Origin: JBBQVS01 sp038211295
Lineage (GTDB): Bacteria; Chloroflexota; Ktedonobacteria; Ktedonobacterales; Ktedonobacteraceae
Assembly: GCA_038211295.1 (NCBI GenBank)
Contig: JBBQVS010000001.1
Location: forward strand, 1 to 64,000
Length of the DNA stretch: 64,000 bases
Direction: 5' to 3'
The first letter of the stretch is position 1; each line of letters opens with the position of its first letter. The position numbers and the translations under genes were made by a program. This document shows, in pieces, positions 24,628-32,854 of the stretch. The notes under the pieces were generated by a model that was not told where the DNA came from, did no database searches, and saw only the letters and a list, made by a program, of their open reading frames with translations.

Positions 24628-25806
24628 CTATATGCCAGCGGGAGTCTCTATACCACTATCGACAAGATAAATCAGGTCAGCATCGGTGATATGTTTCTTT
24701 TTGTCTGCCATTTTGACGAAGCGATTGTACGCGGATTTTAGTTGGTCGGCGTTTAGTTTGTGACCAAGTTGGCGCAGGCGAGCATCAAGGCCGTGCCGAC
24801 CAGAGTGTTTGCCCAGAACGAACCGAGTATCCGTCCAACCAACCGATTGCGGCGTCATAATTTCATACGTGAGGCGGTTCTTCAACATACCATCTTGATG
24901 AATACCCGCTTCATGCGCGAACGCGTTGATGCCGACAATCGCCTTGTTGGGCTGGACAGGAATACCACTCATGCGGCTGACGATCTGGCTCGTGGCGAGT
25001 AGCTCGTTCGCGTGAATGCGTGTATCAACATTTCCAAATGAATCGGGGCGTGTACGAAGTGCCATCACGACTTCCTCTACGGCGGTATTGCCCGCTCGCT
25101 CACCCAAGCCATTGATTGTTACCTCAACCTGACGCGCCCCCGCTTTAATTGCCGCGAGCGTGTTAGCGGTTGCCATACCCAGGTCATTGTGGCAGTGTGC
25201 GCTCATAATGACCGCATCGATGCCGGGTACGCGTTCGCGCAGGTGGCGAAACAGTGCCTCATATTCGTGTGGCATAGCGTAGCCGACAGTATCAGGGATA
25301 TTGATCGTGGTCGCGCCTGCTTTGATCGCGCCCTCAAAGACGCGACAGAGGTAATCCCACTCGGTGCGGGTTGCATCTTCCGCCGAAAACTCAACAACGG
25401 GACACAGGGAACGCGCGTATGCGACTGTCGATTGTATCTGTTGTACTGCCTCTTCGCGGCTGAGTCCCAGCTTGTGCTTGAGATGTACATCAGAGGTGGC
25501 GAGAAACACATGAATAACGGGTTGCTCCGCGTCTCGCACGCCCTCCCAGGCAGACTCTATATCGCTCTTAGACGCACGCGCGAGGCCAGCGACAGCAACG
25601 TTCCGCACGTGCTGAGCAATCTCTTGCACCGCGACCAGATCACTAGGAGAGGCGGCTGGAAAACCTGCTTCGATAATGTCCACGTTGAGGCGCATAAGTT
25701 GCTCGGCAACCTGTAGCTTTTCTTCGGTAGTCATTGTGGCTCCCGGCGACTGCTCGCCATCGCGCAATGTTGTATCAAAAATTCTTACGGTATCGGGATT
25801 TTCCAT
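24628..25806 (-). CDS. leuA: 2-isopropylmalate synthase lacking the leucine-binding regulatory domain
   Basis: 392 aa; usual bacterial LeuA is ~510-520. It condenses acetyl-CoA with 2-ketoisovalerate, the first step of leucine synthesis. The catalytic TIM barrel is complete: IFDTTLRDGEQSPG, SAEDATRTEWDYL, HCHNDLGMATAN, NGLGERAGNTAVEE, and the linker region FVLGKHSGRHGL. The frame stops at the end of the linker (DSGIETPAGI), so the C-terminal allosteric domain is absent. The 160 bases before thrB are too short to hold it in another frame. Leucine feedback inhibition is therefore likely lost or indirect. Citramalate- or homocitrate-type specificity is a less likely alternative. Confidence 0.9.
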   Translation of the reverse strand: MENPDTVRIFDTTLRDGEQSPGATMTTEEKLQVAEQLMRLNVDIIEAGFPAASPSDLVAVQEIAQHVRNVAVAGLARASKSDIESAWEGVRDAEQPVIHVFLATSDVHLKHKLGLSREEAVQQIQSTVAYARSLCPVVEFSAEDATRTEWDYLCRVFEGAIKAGATTINIPDTVGYAMPHEYEALFRHLRERVPGIDAVIMSAHCHNDLGMATANTLAAIKAGARQVEVTINGLGERAGNTAVEEVVMALRTRPDSFGNVDTRIHANELLATSQIVSRMSGIPVQPNKAIVGINAFAHEAGIHQDGMLKNRLTYEIMTPQSVGWTDTRFVLGKHSGRHGLDARLRQLGHKLNADQLKSAYNRFVKMADKKKHITDADLIYLVDSGIETPAGI

Positions 25807-25931
25807 GACGCTGTTCCTCCTTGGTCACAAGATAGGCGACTTATTTCTACGAATAGAGTGTTTTGTGAATTGTAAGGACGATATGTGGGGGTCGCGTGCA
25901 AGACACAACTTGCGAAGTGAAACAAACGCCT

Positions 25932-25971
25932 CATTTCCTTTCTGGCGATTTACAGTGCCAGAAAGGAAATG
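25932..25971. terminator. 15-base-pair hairpin between ilvC and leuA
   Basis: Perfect arms CATTTCCTTTCTGGC and GCCAGAAAGGAAATG around a 10-base loop, in the 240-base gap. On the minus strand the bases after the stem are AGGCGTTTGTTT, a poor T-run, so partial termination or an RNA-processing or stability role is more likely than full termination. No leader peptide is seen for leuA. Confidence 0.5.
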
Positions 25972-26046
25972 AATGTGACCTCTACAAACTCTTCCTCACA
26001 TAATATTTGCCACGCTACGATGTACTACTGATTACAGAGATTACAG

Positions 26047-27087
26047 CTACTTAGTAGTTTCAGCCTTTGCTTCGGGAGTGGCGGCTTTCTTCTGTGTGGC
26101 GTTGAGCCAGGGCATCATAAAGCGCAGTTCGCTACCGACCTTCTCGATCTGGTGCTGTGCGCCCTCGCGCCGCATTGCTTGAAAGCTGGGGCGTCCGGCC
26201 TGATTTTCGAGTATCCACTTTGTGGCAAAAGTGCCATCTTGAATTTCACGCAACACTTTGCCCATCTCGGCTCGTACTCGCTCGTCGATGATGCGTGGCC
26301 CAGAGACATAATCTCCGTACTCAGCGGTGTCACTGATCGAGTAGCGCATGTAGCTCATGCCACCCTGATACATTAGATCAACAATCAGCTTCATCTCATG
26401 CATACACTCGAAATAGGCCAGTTCGGGCTGATAGCCAGCCGCGACCAGCGTCTCAAAGCCAGCTTTGATGAGCGAAGTGACGCCACCACACAGAACCGCT
26501 TGCTCGCCAAACAAATCGGTTTCGGTCTCTTCACCAATAGTTGTACGTAGAACTCCCGCACGGGTGCTGCCAACGGCACGAGCATAGGAGAGCGTCAGAG
26601 CCTCGGCATTGCCCGTCGCATCCTGATGAACCGCCCACAGCGCGGGGACGCCCACACCTTCAACGAAGAGACGGCGCATCATGTGACCGGGACTCTTAGG
26701 GGCGACCATCGCCACGTCGATATCGGCGGGCGGTACGATCTGCGAATAGTGCAGACTGAAGCCATGCGCGGTCAACAGCATCTTACCCGCAGCAAGGCCG
26801 GGCCTGATGTCGCGCTCGAAGACCTCGCGATGATGCTGGTCGGGAATAAGCATCATGATTACGTCGGCCTGCTCCGCTGCTGCTGCCGGCGTCATAACTT
26901 GCAAGCCTTCGGCCTCGGCCTTTTCGCGACTCTTGCTCCCCGTGGGTAGCCCGATTACTACATTACAACCATTATCATGCATGTTGAGCGCGTGCGCGTG
27001 GCCCTGACTTCCATAGCCAATCACAGCGATACGCTTCTGCTGCATTAATGCGAGATCCGCGTCTTTGTCAAGATAAATGTGTGCCAT
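26047..27087 (-). CDS. ilvC: Ketol-acid reductoisomerase, class I
   Basis: 346 aa. It isomerises and reduces acetolactate/acetohydroxybutyrate with NADPH and Mg2+ in valine and isoleucine synthesis. The dinucleotide motif is IAVIGYGSQGHAHALNMHDNG; VAPKSPGHMMR, the EETETDLFGEQ Mg2+-binding stretch and the FECMHEMKLIVDLMYQGG helix are all present. Length is that of the short class I enzyme plus a small basic/Ala-rich tail. It follows ilvN after 115 bases that hold two hairpins. Confidence 0.96.
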   Translation of the reverse strand: MAHIYLDKDADLALMQQKRIAVIGYGSQGHAHALNMHDNGCNVVIGLPTGSKSREKAEAEGLQVMTPAAAAEQADVIMMLIPDQHHREVFERDIRPGLAAGKMLLTAHGFSLHYSQIVPPADIDVAMVAPKSPGHMMRRLFVEGVGVPALWAVHQDATGNAEALTLSYARAVGSTRAGVLRTTIGEETETDLFGEQAVLCGGVTSLIKAGFETLVAAGYQPELAYFECMHEMKLIVDLMYQGGMSYMRYSISDTAEYGDYVSGPRIIDERVRAEMGKVLREIQDGTFATKWILENQAGRPSFQAMRREGAQHQIEKVGSELRFMMPWLNATQKKAATPEAKAETTK

Positions 27088-27136
27088 ACAAATTTGTTCC
27101 TTTCACCTTTTCCGTGTCACGAGTCTATACATGTTA

Positions 27137-27153
27137 TGTGGTAAGATACCACA
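27137..27153 (-). repeat. Hairpin 1 before ilvC
   Basis: Arms TGTGGTA and TACCACA (7 bases), loop AGA, in the ilvN-ilvC gap ~50 bases before the ilvC start. Confidence 0.4.
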
Positions 27154-27158
27154 CTAAC

Positions 27159-27192
27159 GCGTCCTCTTCTGTGTTACTCGACACAAGGACGC
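27159..27192 (-). repeat. Hairpin 2 between ilvN and ilvC
   Basis: Outer arms GCGTCCT and AGGACGC (7 bases) enclose an inner TGTGT/ACACA pair, just after the ilvN stop. With the adjacent hairpin it forms a compact double structure. There is no T-run. Confidence 0.4.
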
Positions 27193-27202
27193 ATGAAAAC
27201 AC

Positions 27203-27742
27203 CTACGCGTTCTTGCCACGTGCGATTGAGATATTCCCCGAACGCGCGATTTCACGCACACCATAGGACGTTACGCCTTCAAGCAAATGCTCAATCTGAT
27301 CTTCACTGCTCACAATTTCTAGTGTCACAGTTTCCGTCGTGACCTCGATAATGTGAGCCGCAAAGCGTTGCCCGTAGTCCAGTATCTCCTGCACTTGTGA
27401 GCCAGTGGCGTTAATTTTGATGAGTGCTAATTCACGAGTAATAGCCTCCTGTGCCGCTAAATTTGTGACCTCCACAACATCAACAATCTTCCGCAGTTGC
27501 TCGACAAGCTGGTCAACGCTGACCTGCGAGTCATCGATACCAATTGTAACGCGCACGACGTCGGCTTGCGTGCTGCGCCCCAGGATGATCGTCTGCATAT
27601 TCGCTCGTCTGCGACGTAGCAGACCAACAACGCGGTCTACCGCCCCCGGCCTGTCGTGTATCAACACAACAAGCGTATGTGCTTGCTCAGTTCCCTGTGG
27701 AATAGCCATCTGCCCTGAGCGTTCGGTGGTCGTGCTCATCAT
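27203..27742 (-). CDS. ilvN: Acetolactate synthase small (regulatory) subunit
   Basis: 179 aa. The N-terminal ACT domain (HTLVVLIHDRPGAVDRVVGLLRRR then NMQTIILGRS) binds branched-chain amino acids and activates the large subunit. The second half is the IlvN C-terminal domain (LALIKINAT, AHIIEVTTETVTLEIVSSEDQIEHLL). It starts 1 base after the ilvB stop, so the two subunits are coupled. Confidence 0.94.
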   Translation of the reverse strand: MMSTTTERSGQMAIPQGTEQAHTLVVLIHDRPGAVDRVVGLLRRRRANMQTIILGRSTQADVVRVTIGIDDSQVSVDQLVEQLRKIVDVVEVTNLAAQEAITRELALIKINATGSQVQEILDYGQRFAAHIIEVTTETVTLEIVSSEDQIEHLLEGVTSYGVREIARSGNISIARGKNA

Positions 27743-27743
27743 A

Positions 27744-29516
27744 CTACACGCTCTCCGTCTCTTCGATCATGCTGGTGATCGCGGAACCGGGGGCAACCAT
27801 CGGATAGACGTTTGCCTCAGCCTCGATCACAAAATCAATAATGACCGTGCCTTCGGTCTCCATCGCGCGTTTGATCGCCCCTGCAACCTCGTCGCGACGT
27901 GTGACGCGAATACCTGTTAGACCATAGGCAGCGGCGAGAAGTGTATAATCGGGGCCAGTCATAGGCGTCTCAGAATAGTTCCGTGAATGGAAGAACTGTT
28001 GCCACTGGCGTACCATGCCCAGATAGCCATTGTTCATAATCGCGACCTTTACAGCTACTCCTTCCTGTCGCAGCGTGGCGAGTTCCTGAATATTCATCTG
28101 AATACCACCATCACCCGCGATAGCCCAGACGGGGGCATCCGGCACACCCATTTTGACGCCCATTGCGGCTGGGAGTGCAAAGCCCATTGTGCCAAGTCCG
28201 CCAGAGGTGATATGACTGTTCTGGCGCGTCCACTGATAGAAACGAGCGGTCCACATCTGGTTTTGCCCGACATCAGAGACGATAATTGCATCGCCATCTG
28301 TCGCGTCATAAATCGCGCTGAGAATACCTGTCGGATCGGGGTACTCTTCGTTGTGCTTGATCTGTTGCTGTCGCGTCCGTGTTTCCGTCTCCCACGAACG
28401 AATTTCACTGAGCCATGCGTGTTTACTAGTTGCAGCGACGGCTTTTGCCAGAGTGGCAAGCGCAACCTTCGCGTCTGCGACAATAGGCAGGGTCGCGACC
28501 TTTACCTTGTGCATCTCCGAGGGGTCGATATCAATATGAATAATCTGAGCGTTGGGCGCGAAGCCCGCAACCTTGCCAGTGACACGATCATCGAAGCGCA
28601 TTCCGACGGCAATAATCAGGTCAGCGTCACCAATCGCACGATTGACGTGGGCAGGGCCGTGCATTCCAGGCATTCCAAGGTGCAGTGGGTGCGTATCAGA
28701 AAACGCGCTCAGGCCAAGCAATGTTGTGATTACAGGAATCGTGGTCTTCTCAGCAAACACCCGCAATTCATTATACGCATTCCCCAGAATGATACCGTGT
28801 CCCGCCATGATGAGGGGACGCTGCGCCTGTGCGATAAGTCGCACGGCCTGCGCCGCCACGTACTCGGATATGCCAGTGGGTTGTATAGCCTCCATCTGCT
28901 CACTAGAGGTACGCGAGGCTGAGGGGCGATACGTCGCTTTGCCGAGTAACACGTCTTTGGGGATGTCTATCAGCACGGGGCCGGGGCGACCACTCTGCGC
29001 GACACGAAACGCCTCATGCACAACAGCCGCAACTTCATCAGCACTGCGAACTAAAAAGTTGTGCTTGGTGATTGGTTGTGTGACGCCAATAACATCAGTT
29101 TCTTGAAACGCGTCGCGCCCGATAAAGTGGCTCGCGACCTGACCAGTAATGGCGACCAAAGGAATAGAGTCCATAAACGCGGTTGCAAGTCCGGTCACAA
29201 GATTGGTCGCGCCGGGGCCGCTTGTCGCGACACACACACCAGCCTTGCCGGTGGCGCGTGAATAGCCATCGGCGGCATGAGCTGCGGCCTGTTCGTGACG
29301 CACCAGAACGTGATGCAAGGCAGGATATGAGGTGAGCGAGTCGTAAAACGGCATGATAGCTCCACCTGGATAGCCAAAAAGAATTTCTACGCCTTCGCGC
29401 ATGAGAGCCTCACACAGAATTGCGCTGCCAGCCAGTTCGCGTTCGCTCTCGTTGTTTGGTGTTGCTTGCGCTGTTGTTTCAGTACCCTGTTGAATAAACT
29501 TTGCTGCGATTGCCAT
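27744..29516 (-). CDS. ilvB: Acetolactate synthase large (catalytic) subunit
   Basis: 590 aa ThDP enzyme, first step of valine and isoleucine synthesis. The N-terminal Pyr domain has YPGGAIMPFYD and the catalytic Glu in LVRHEQAAAHAADGYSRATG; the central domain follows; the C-terminal PP domain holds AIAGDGGIQMNIQELATLRQEG...NNGYLGMVRQWQ. The first ~30 residues are a variable extension. The gene is preceded by an attenuator-type leader (peptide, hairpin, terminator) at 29542-29958, so expression probably responds to branched-chain aminoacyl-tRNA levels. Confidence 0.95.
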   Translation of the reverse strand: MAIAAKFIQQGTETTAQATPNNESERELAGSAILCEALMREGVEILFGYPGGAIMPFYDSLTSYPALHHVLVRHEQAAAHAADGYSRATGKAGVCVATSGPGATNLVTGLATAFMDSIPLVAITGQVASHFIGRDAFQETDVIGVTQPITKHNFLVRSADEVAAVVHEAFRVAQSGRPGPVLIDIPKDVLLGKATYRPSASRTSSEQMEAIQPTGISEYVAAQAVRLIAQAQRPLIMAGHGIILGNAYNELRVFAEKTTIPVITTLLGLSAFSDTHPLHLGMPGMHGPAHVNRAIGDADLIIAVGMRFDDRVTGKVAGFAPNAQIIHIDIDPSEMHKVKVATLPIVADAKVALATLAKAVAATSKHAWLSEIRSWETETRTRQQQIKHNEEYPDPTGILSAIYDATDGDAIIVSDVGQNQMWTARFYQWTRQNSHITSGGLGTMGFALPAAMGVKMGVPDAPVWAIAGDGGIQMNIQELATLRQEGVAVKVAIMNNGYLGMVRQWQQFFHSRNYSETPMTGPDYTLLAAAYGLTGIRVTRRDEVAGAIKRAMETEGTVIIDFVIEAEANVYPMVAPGSAITSMIEETESV

Positions 29517-29541
29517 AATTGCTCAAATCCTCCAAAAAATT

Positions 29542-29580
29542 AAAGAACAAAAAAAGAACCTCCCGCTAGTGGGAGGTCCT
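29542..29580 (-). terminator. Attenuator terminator upstream of ilvB
   Basis: On the minus strand: ACCTCCC, loop of 6, GGGAGGT, then TCTTTTTTTG. It is a classic intrinsic terminator that ends ~26 bases before the ilvB ATG and ~45 bases after the leader-peptide stop. It must be bypassed for the operon to be expressed. Confidence 0.8.
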
Positions 29581-29622
29581 CAATAGGATACCTTCTTTGG
29601 ATTGGGTGCGCCGTTGCTCCCG

Positions 29623-29958
29623 TTAATCTCCCCGTGTCGTGCGTGTGAATGTGGCTAGCCCTACCGTTTCCTGTGTTTGCCCTACCAGACCCTCAAGACT
29701 AATCGGTCTGGTAAGGCAAGTAAGGAGGAGAATGCTAATCACTACCACAAGGCTTACAAGGAGAAGGGATACGACAAGGAGTGCGATTACAAACAAAGAA
29801 ACCGACGCTACCGCGCCGGTTCCAATAATAAGTGTGCTTGCAGCCGCCATGTACATTGTACACATCGCAGGCATAGAGAATTGCGAAAAGGACATATTTT
29901 GAGCACATGCAGAACGAGCAGCCATTGCTGTCTGTGCTGTACTCATTGATGATGCCAT
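29623..29958 (-). CDS. Leader peptide of the ilv operon (branched-chain amino acid attenuator)
   Basis: 111 aa from ATG 29958, picked because GGAG stands 7 bases upstream. Residues ~54-78 form a 25-residue run in which 20 are Leu, Val or Ile (for example IALLVVSLLLVSLVVV). Such runs are the sensor of ribosome-mediated attenuators such as the enterobacterial ilv leaders. The end of the run overlaps a 9-base-pair hairpin (29683-29713), and the terminator follows. Unusually long for a leader; an internal ATG at 29861 or 29852 may be the real start. Alternative reading: a small membrane protein with one TM helix. Confidence 0.65.
   Translation of the reverse strand: MASSMSTAQTAMAARSACAQNMSFSQFSMPAMCTMYMAAASTLIIGTGAVASVSLFVIALLVVSLLLVSLVVVISILLLTCLTRPISLEGLVGQTQETVGLATFTRTTRGD
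29683..29713 (-). promoter_or_regulatory. Hairpin at the end of the Leu/Val/Ile codon run
   Basis: Arms TACCAGACC and GGTCTGGTA (9 bases, perfect), loop 13. It lies inside the leader-peptide gene, immediately after the regulatory codons, where a pause or antiterminator element would be expected. Confidence 0.6.
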
Positions 29959-30072
29959 TTTTCTACTCCATACACTGTATGCATTACGTGTTGTTTCTGG
30001 TAATAGACCCGTACAAGAGCTACAACAGCAGCTTCGCTGGAGCACCTCGCGGATGTTCATTGCTTGTTTGAG

Positions 30073-30102
30073 AGCATACACTACTTCACGAATAGTTGTC
30101 AA
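30073..30102 (-). promoter_or_regulatory. Promoter of the ilv leader
   Basis: Minus-strand -35 TTGACA (30097-30102) and -10 TATGCT (30073-30078) are 18 bases apart. Transcription would start near 30066, giving a ~110-nt untranslated stretch before the leader ATG at 29958. Confidence 0.6.
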
Positions 30103-30304
30103 CCCTATAGATGGCAGTTACGGAAGTTTGGGAGAAGCTCACACGCTATCGCAACAACCTATGTATAAAACCTCTATATACTTCTCTGGTGATGCGCTCG
30201 CTTGACAGCACTTTCTTGGTTGTCTATAGTGTATTGCAGACGGCCTCATCTTCGTCTCTCTCTTGCTTTCTATCGCCTTTCCCTATTTTACAAAGGATTT
30301 TTTT

Positions 30305-30808
30305 ATGAGCAAACTTCACGATTCCGAACGCACACGCACAATCACCTGGGCAGACCCAACGGAGAGTGCGAAACAGGGACGTACCATGAGTGGGCTTGCA
30401 TATTTACGTGCGTTACAATCGGGGGAGGTACCACCTGCTCCAATCGCGGCCTTAATGAATATGCGTATCACAGAGGTCGAGGAAGGGCGTATCGTTTTCG
30501 CGGCGGAGCCTGCCGAGTACCACTATAACCCCATTGGTACCGTACACGGAGGCTTCGCCGCAACACTCCTCGACTCAGCACTTGGGTGCGCGATTCATAC
30601 TACGCTACAGGCGGGTGTTGGCTATACGACGTTGGAGGTTAAGGTAAACTATCTACGCCCCATGACCAGTACCACCGGCACAGTCTACAGCGAAGGAAAG
30701 GTTATCCATGTTGGAGGACGAGTTGCCACCGCCGAGGGGCGCATCACTGACGCTTCGGGAAAACTCTACGCGCACGCAACCACAACCTGCATTATCCTCA
30801 AGCCATGA
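30305..30808 (+). CDS. PaaI-type hotdog thioesterase
   Basis: 167 aa from ATG 30305 (AAAGGA upstream). It probably hydrolyses an acyl- or aromatic-CoA thioester. The hotdog signature is clear: YNPIGTVHGGFAATLLDSALGCAI, with the HGG loop and catalytic Asp, then TTLEVKVNYLRPM and the VAEGRI-like last strand. The N-terminal ~50 residues are an extension (ERTRTITWADPTES, MSGLAYLRAL) seen in one branch of this family. It converges with the next gene, overlapping by 11 bases. Confidence 0.88.
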   Translation: MSKLHDSERTRTITWADPTESAKQGRTMSGLAYLRALQSGEVPPAPIAALMNMRITEVEEGRIVFAAEPAEYHYNPIGTVHGGFAATLLDSALGCAIHTTLQAGVGYTTLEVKVNYLRPMTSTTGTVYSEGKVIHVGGRVATAEGRITDASGKLYAHATTTCIILKP

Positions 30809-31310
30809 CTGCGGCCTTCTTAGGATATTGCTTTATCCAACGCGCGGTTGTGCGCACGATAAGCAGCGTACCTATAATAGCAGGAAGTGCGAAAATCGCA
30901 ATCGTCATCACAAGTATATGTGCGACATAAAAGGCTGGCATGATACGTGGAATTGTCTGAAAAATGGTCGCGGTTACGACCCCTATGAAAGAGTTACTCT
31001 GCCCAAAGATGTGCCAGTAGAGCCACGGTTTGCCTAACACAGACTTTGGCTTGCGTTTGACAGCAAGAAAACCAATCAAGCCCATAACATACGTTGGTGG
31101 CGTGGCCCACTGGAACGCCGAAAAGGTTCCTGGATGCTCAATCAAACCAAGTAAAAAACCTATGGGCAGTGAAAGCGTGAGAAGCCAAAAGTATACATTA
31201 CCAAGCATCGAGTGCAAAGACTTTTTGCGCTTATGAACGGCAACCGTAACTGTACCAACTAAGAGTAGCAAACACGAGACGATAACGTGAAAAGTAATTA
31301 AGTAAGGCAT
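30798..31310 (-). CDS. Membrane protein, DUF2306-like
   Basis: 170 aa with four to five TM segments. The HxxxS..LLLVG first helix, the KKSLHSMLGNVYFWLL stretch after it and a His in WLYWHIFGQ resemble the DUF2306 family, whose conserved histidines may bind haem or metal. Function unknown. No partner gene is evident nearby. Confidence 0.6.
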   Translation of the reverse strand: MPYLITFHVIVSCLLLLVGTVTVAVHKRKKSLHSMLGNVYFWLLTLSLPIGFLLGLIEHPGTFSAFQWATPPTYVMGLIGFLAVKRKPKSVLGKPWLYWHIFGQSNSFIGVVTATIFQTIPRIMPAFYVAHILVMTIAIFALPAIIGTLLIVRTTARWIKQYPKKAAVMA

Positions 31311-31534
31311 GGAAGTAGTCTCTTTCTGGCATTGCGCCGGAGCGGTAGTGTTCCGCCTTCAACGTTCTTGCCTTGAGTATAGCTTCAAATGCGTAAATAG
31401 CACTGTGCCTTCAGTCATCTCTTGCCTCACATTTTCCTCTTATGACCATCCCATGACCTTAGTCATAGACATTCGTAAGGCTATAAGAAATATACAATGA
31501 CGTTGTGCAGATAGTGTGTCAAAAGCTGCTATGT

Positions 31535-31540
31535 TATAAT
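31535..31540 (+). promoter_or_regulatory. Extended -10 for the two-component operon
   Basis: TGT TATAAT, about 50 bases before the TTG start of the kinase gene. Confidence 0.5.
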
Positions 31541-31588
31541 TTTGGTGGGAGCACACATCAGCAGCCGTACAAGAAAAGAGGCACTCAG

Positions 31589-32851
31589 TTGCTAAATAAA
31601 CGCGCACCGTTTCGCATAGACCAAGCCACACCAACCAAACGTCTGCACTATGGAGCAACAGAGAGTGCGGGGTACGTCACCGTTGCTATTGGTTACTTCA
31701 TCAGCGTTTTTTCGGCGAGTGGTGCTACATTTCTTACTATCTTCACATTTACGGTATTACAAATCCTGTATACGCTTGTTCTCTGGTGGACTGTTACACA
31801 TTCTCTTATGCCGCGTTGGCAGATGCTAGTGGCGGTAAGTTCTTTGCTTCTACTTACCGTTGCCAGTGGTCTGTTCTCGCTTGTAGGCATCTATCTGGAC
31901 TGGTTGCTCTACTTTGTAACCGTTGGCGTACTATATATGCTCCTTCCAGCACCACGCGCCTTTCTTATCACGGTACTACTTTATCTGTGTATCGGTCTTA
32001 CGCTCTTTATAATCAACGGCGCGATTGGGTTCAGTCAACCGTGGCTCTCCATGTTGGCGGGCTTCGCGTTTGTCACACTGTTTTCGATCGCCAACAAGTC
32101 ACTCGTCGCGCAACGCGAGCGTTCTGCAATGCTACTCGACCAGTTGGAAGCCTCAAACAACGAACGGGAAGAGGCAAACACACAGCTACAAAAGTATGCA
32201 AATGAGGTCGAAGAACTGACGATAGATCGCGAACGCACACGTATGGCACGCGAGATTCACGATACGCTGGGACACTATTTGACGATTTTGAGCATTCAAC
32301 TTGAAACTATTAGCAAACTACAGGAATGTGATCCCATCCGCGCGATGGTTGAAGCTGCGGAAGCACGCCGTGTCACCGCGCAGTCGATACAGGAGGTACG
32401 CAACGCCGTAGCAGCCCTACGACCTTCGAGTATCGCGACGCTGAGTTTGCCAGCAGCGTTGACTCAGCTCACCGACGAGTTTGGCGCAACAAGTCGTGAG
32501 ACAGAGCTAACACTTGACCTTGAAACGCAGCTTCCTCCGCTCTCACCAGACCTGCAACTGGCACTCTACAGAGTCGCGCAGGAGGCACTCACGAATATCC
32601 GCAAACACGCGCAAGCAACGAAAGTATTGCTTCGTTTACGCTACGAGGAGAACATGCTCGAACTTGTTGTTCTTAATAACGGCAAGAGTATGTCGGAAAA
32701 AAGTGTGAAACTTGTTGGTAGTGGCTTCGGCTTGCTCGGTGTGCGCGAACGGATCGAGCTGCTTGGCGGAAACGTTACCTATGGGTCGGAAGAGACTGAG
32801 GGCTATCGTGTAACCGTGCGAGTTCCACTTATGAAGGAAAAAGAGGAATAG
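31589..32851 (+). CDS. NarL-family sensor histidine kinase (HisKA_3)
   Basis: 420 aa from TTG 31589 (AAGAGG 8-10 bases upstream); a longer frame from 31505 contains the promoter and is unlikely. About six TM helices span residues ~20-175 with very short loops, so it probably senses something in or near the membrane. A coiled coil follows, then the H-box MAREIHDTLGHYLT with phospho-accepting His224, and a HATPase domain with N-box ALTNIRKHAQATKV and G-box GSGFGLLGVRERIELLGG. The partner regulator starts 3 bases downstream. Confidence 0.92.
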   Translation: MLNKRAPFRIDQATPTKRLHYGATESAGYVTVAIGYFISVFSASGATFLTIFTFTVLQILYTLVLWWTVTHSLMPRWQMLVAVSSLLLLTVASGLFSLVGIYLDWLLYFVTVGVLYMLLPAPRAFLITVLLYLCIGLTLFIINGAIGFSQPWLSMLAGFAFVTLFSIANKSLVAQRERSAMLLDQLEASNNEREEANTQLQKYANEVEELTIDRERTRMAREIHDTLGHYLTILSIQLETISKLQECDPIRAMVEAAEARRVTAQSIQEVRNAVAALRPSSIATLSLPAALTQLTDEFGATSRETELTLDLETQLPPLSPDLQLALYRVAQEALTNIRKHAQATKVLLRLRYEENMLELVVLNNGKSMSEKSVKLVGSGFGLLGVRERIELLGGNVTYGSEETEGYRVTVRVPLMKEKEE

Positions 32852-32854
32852 CAG

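Noticed and set aside
27987..28922. 311-codon plus-strand frame opposite ilvB
   Set aside because: His/Arg/Cys-rich shadow of a conserved gene; no start signals.
29517..29720. A T-box riboswitch upstream of ilvB
   Set aside because: No T-box core (AGGGUGGNACCGCG) or stem I-like structure; the Leu/Val/Ile-rich peptide explains the terminator better.
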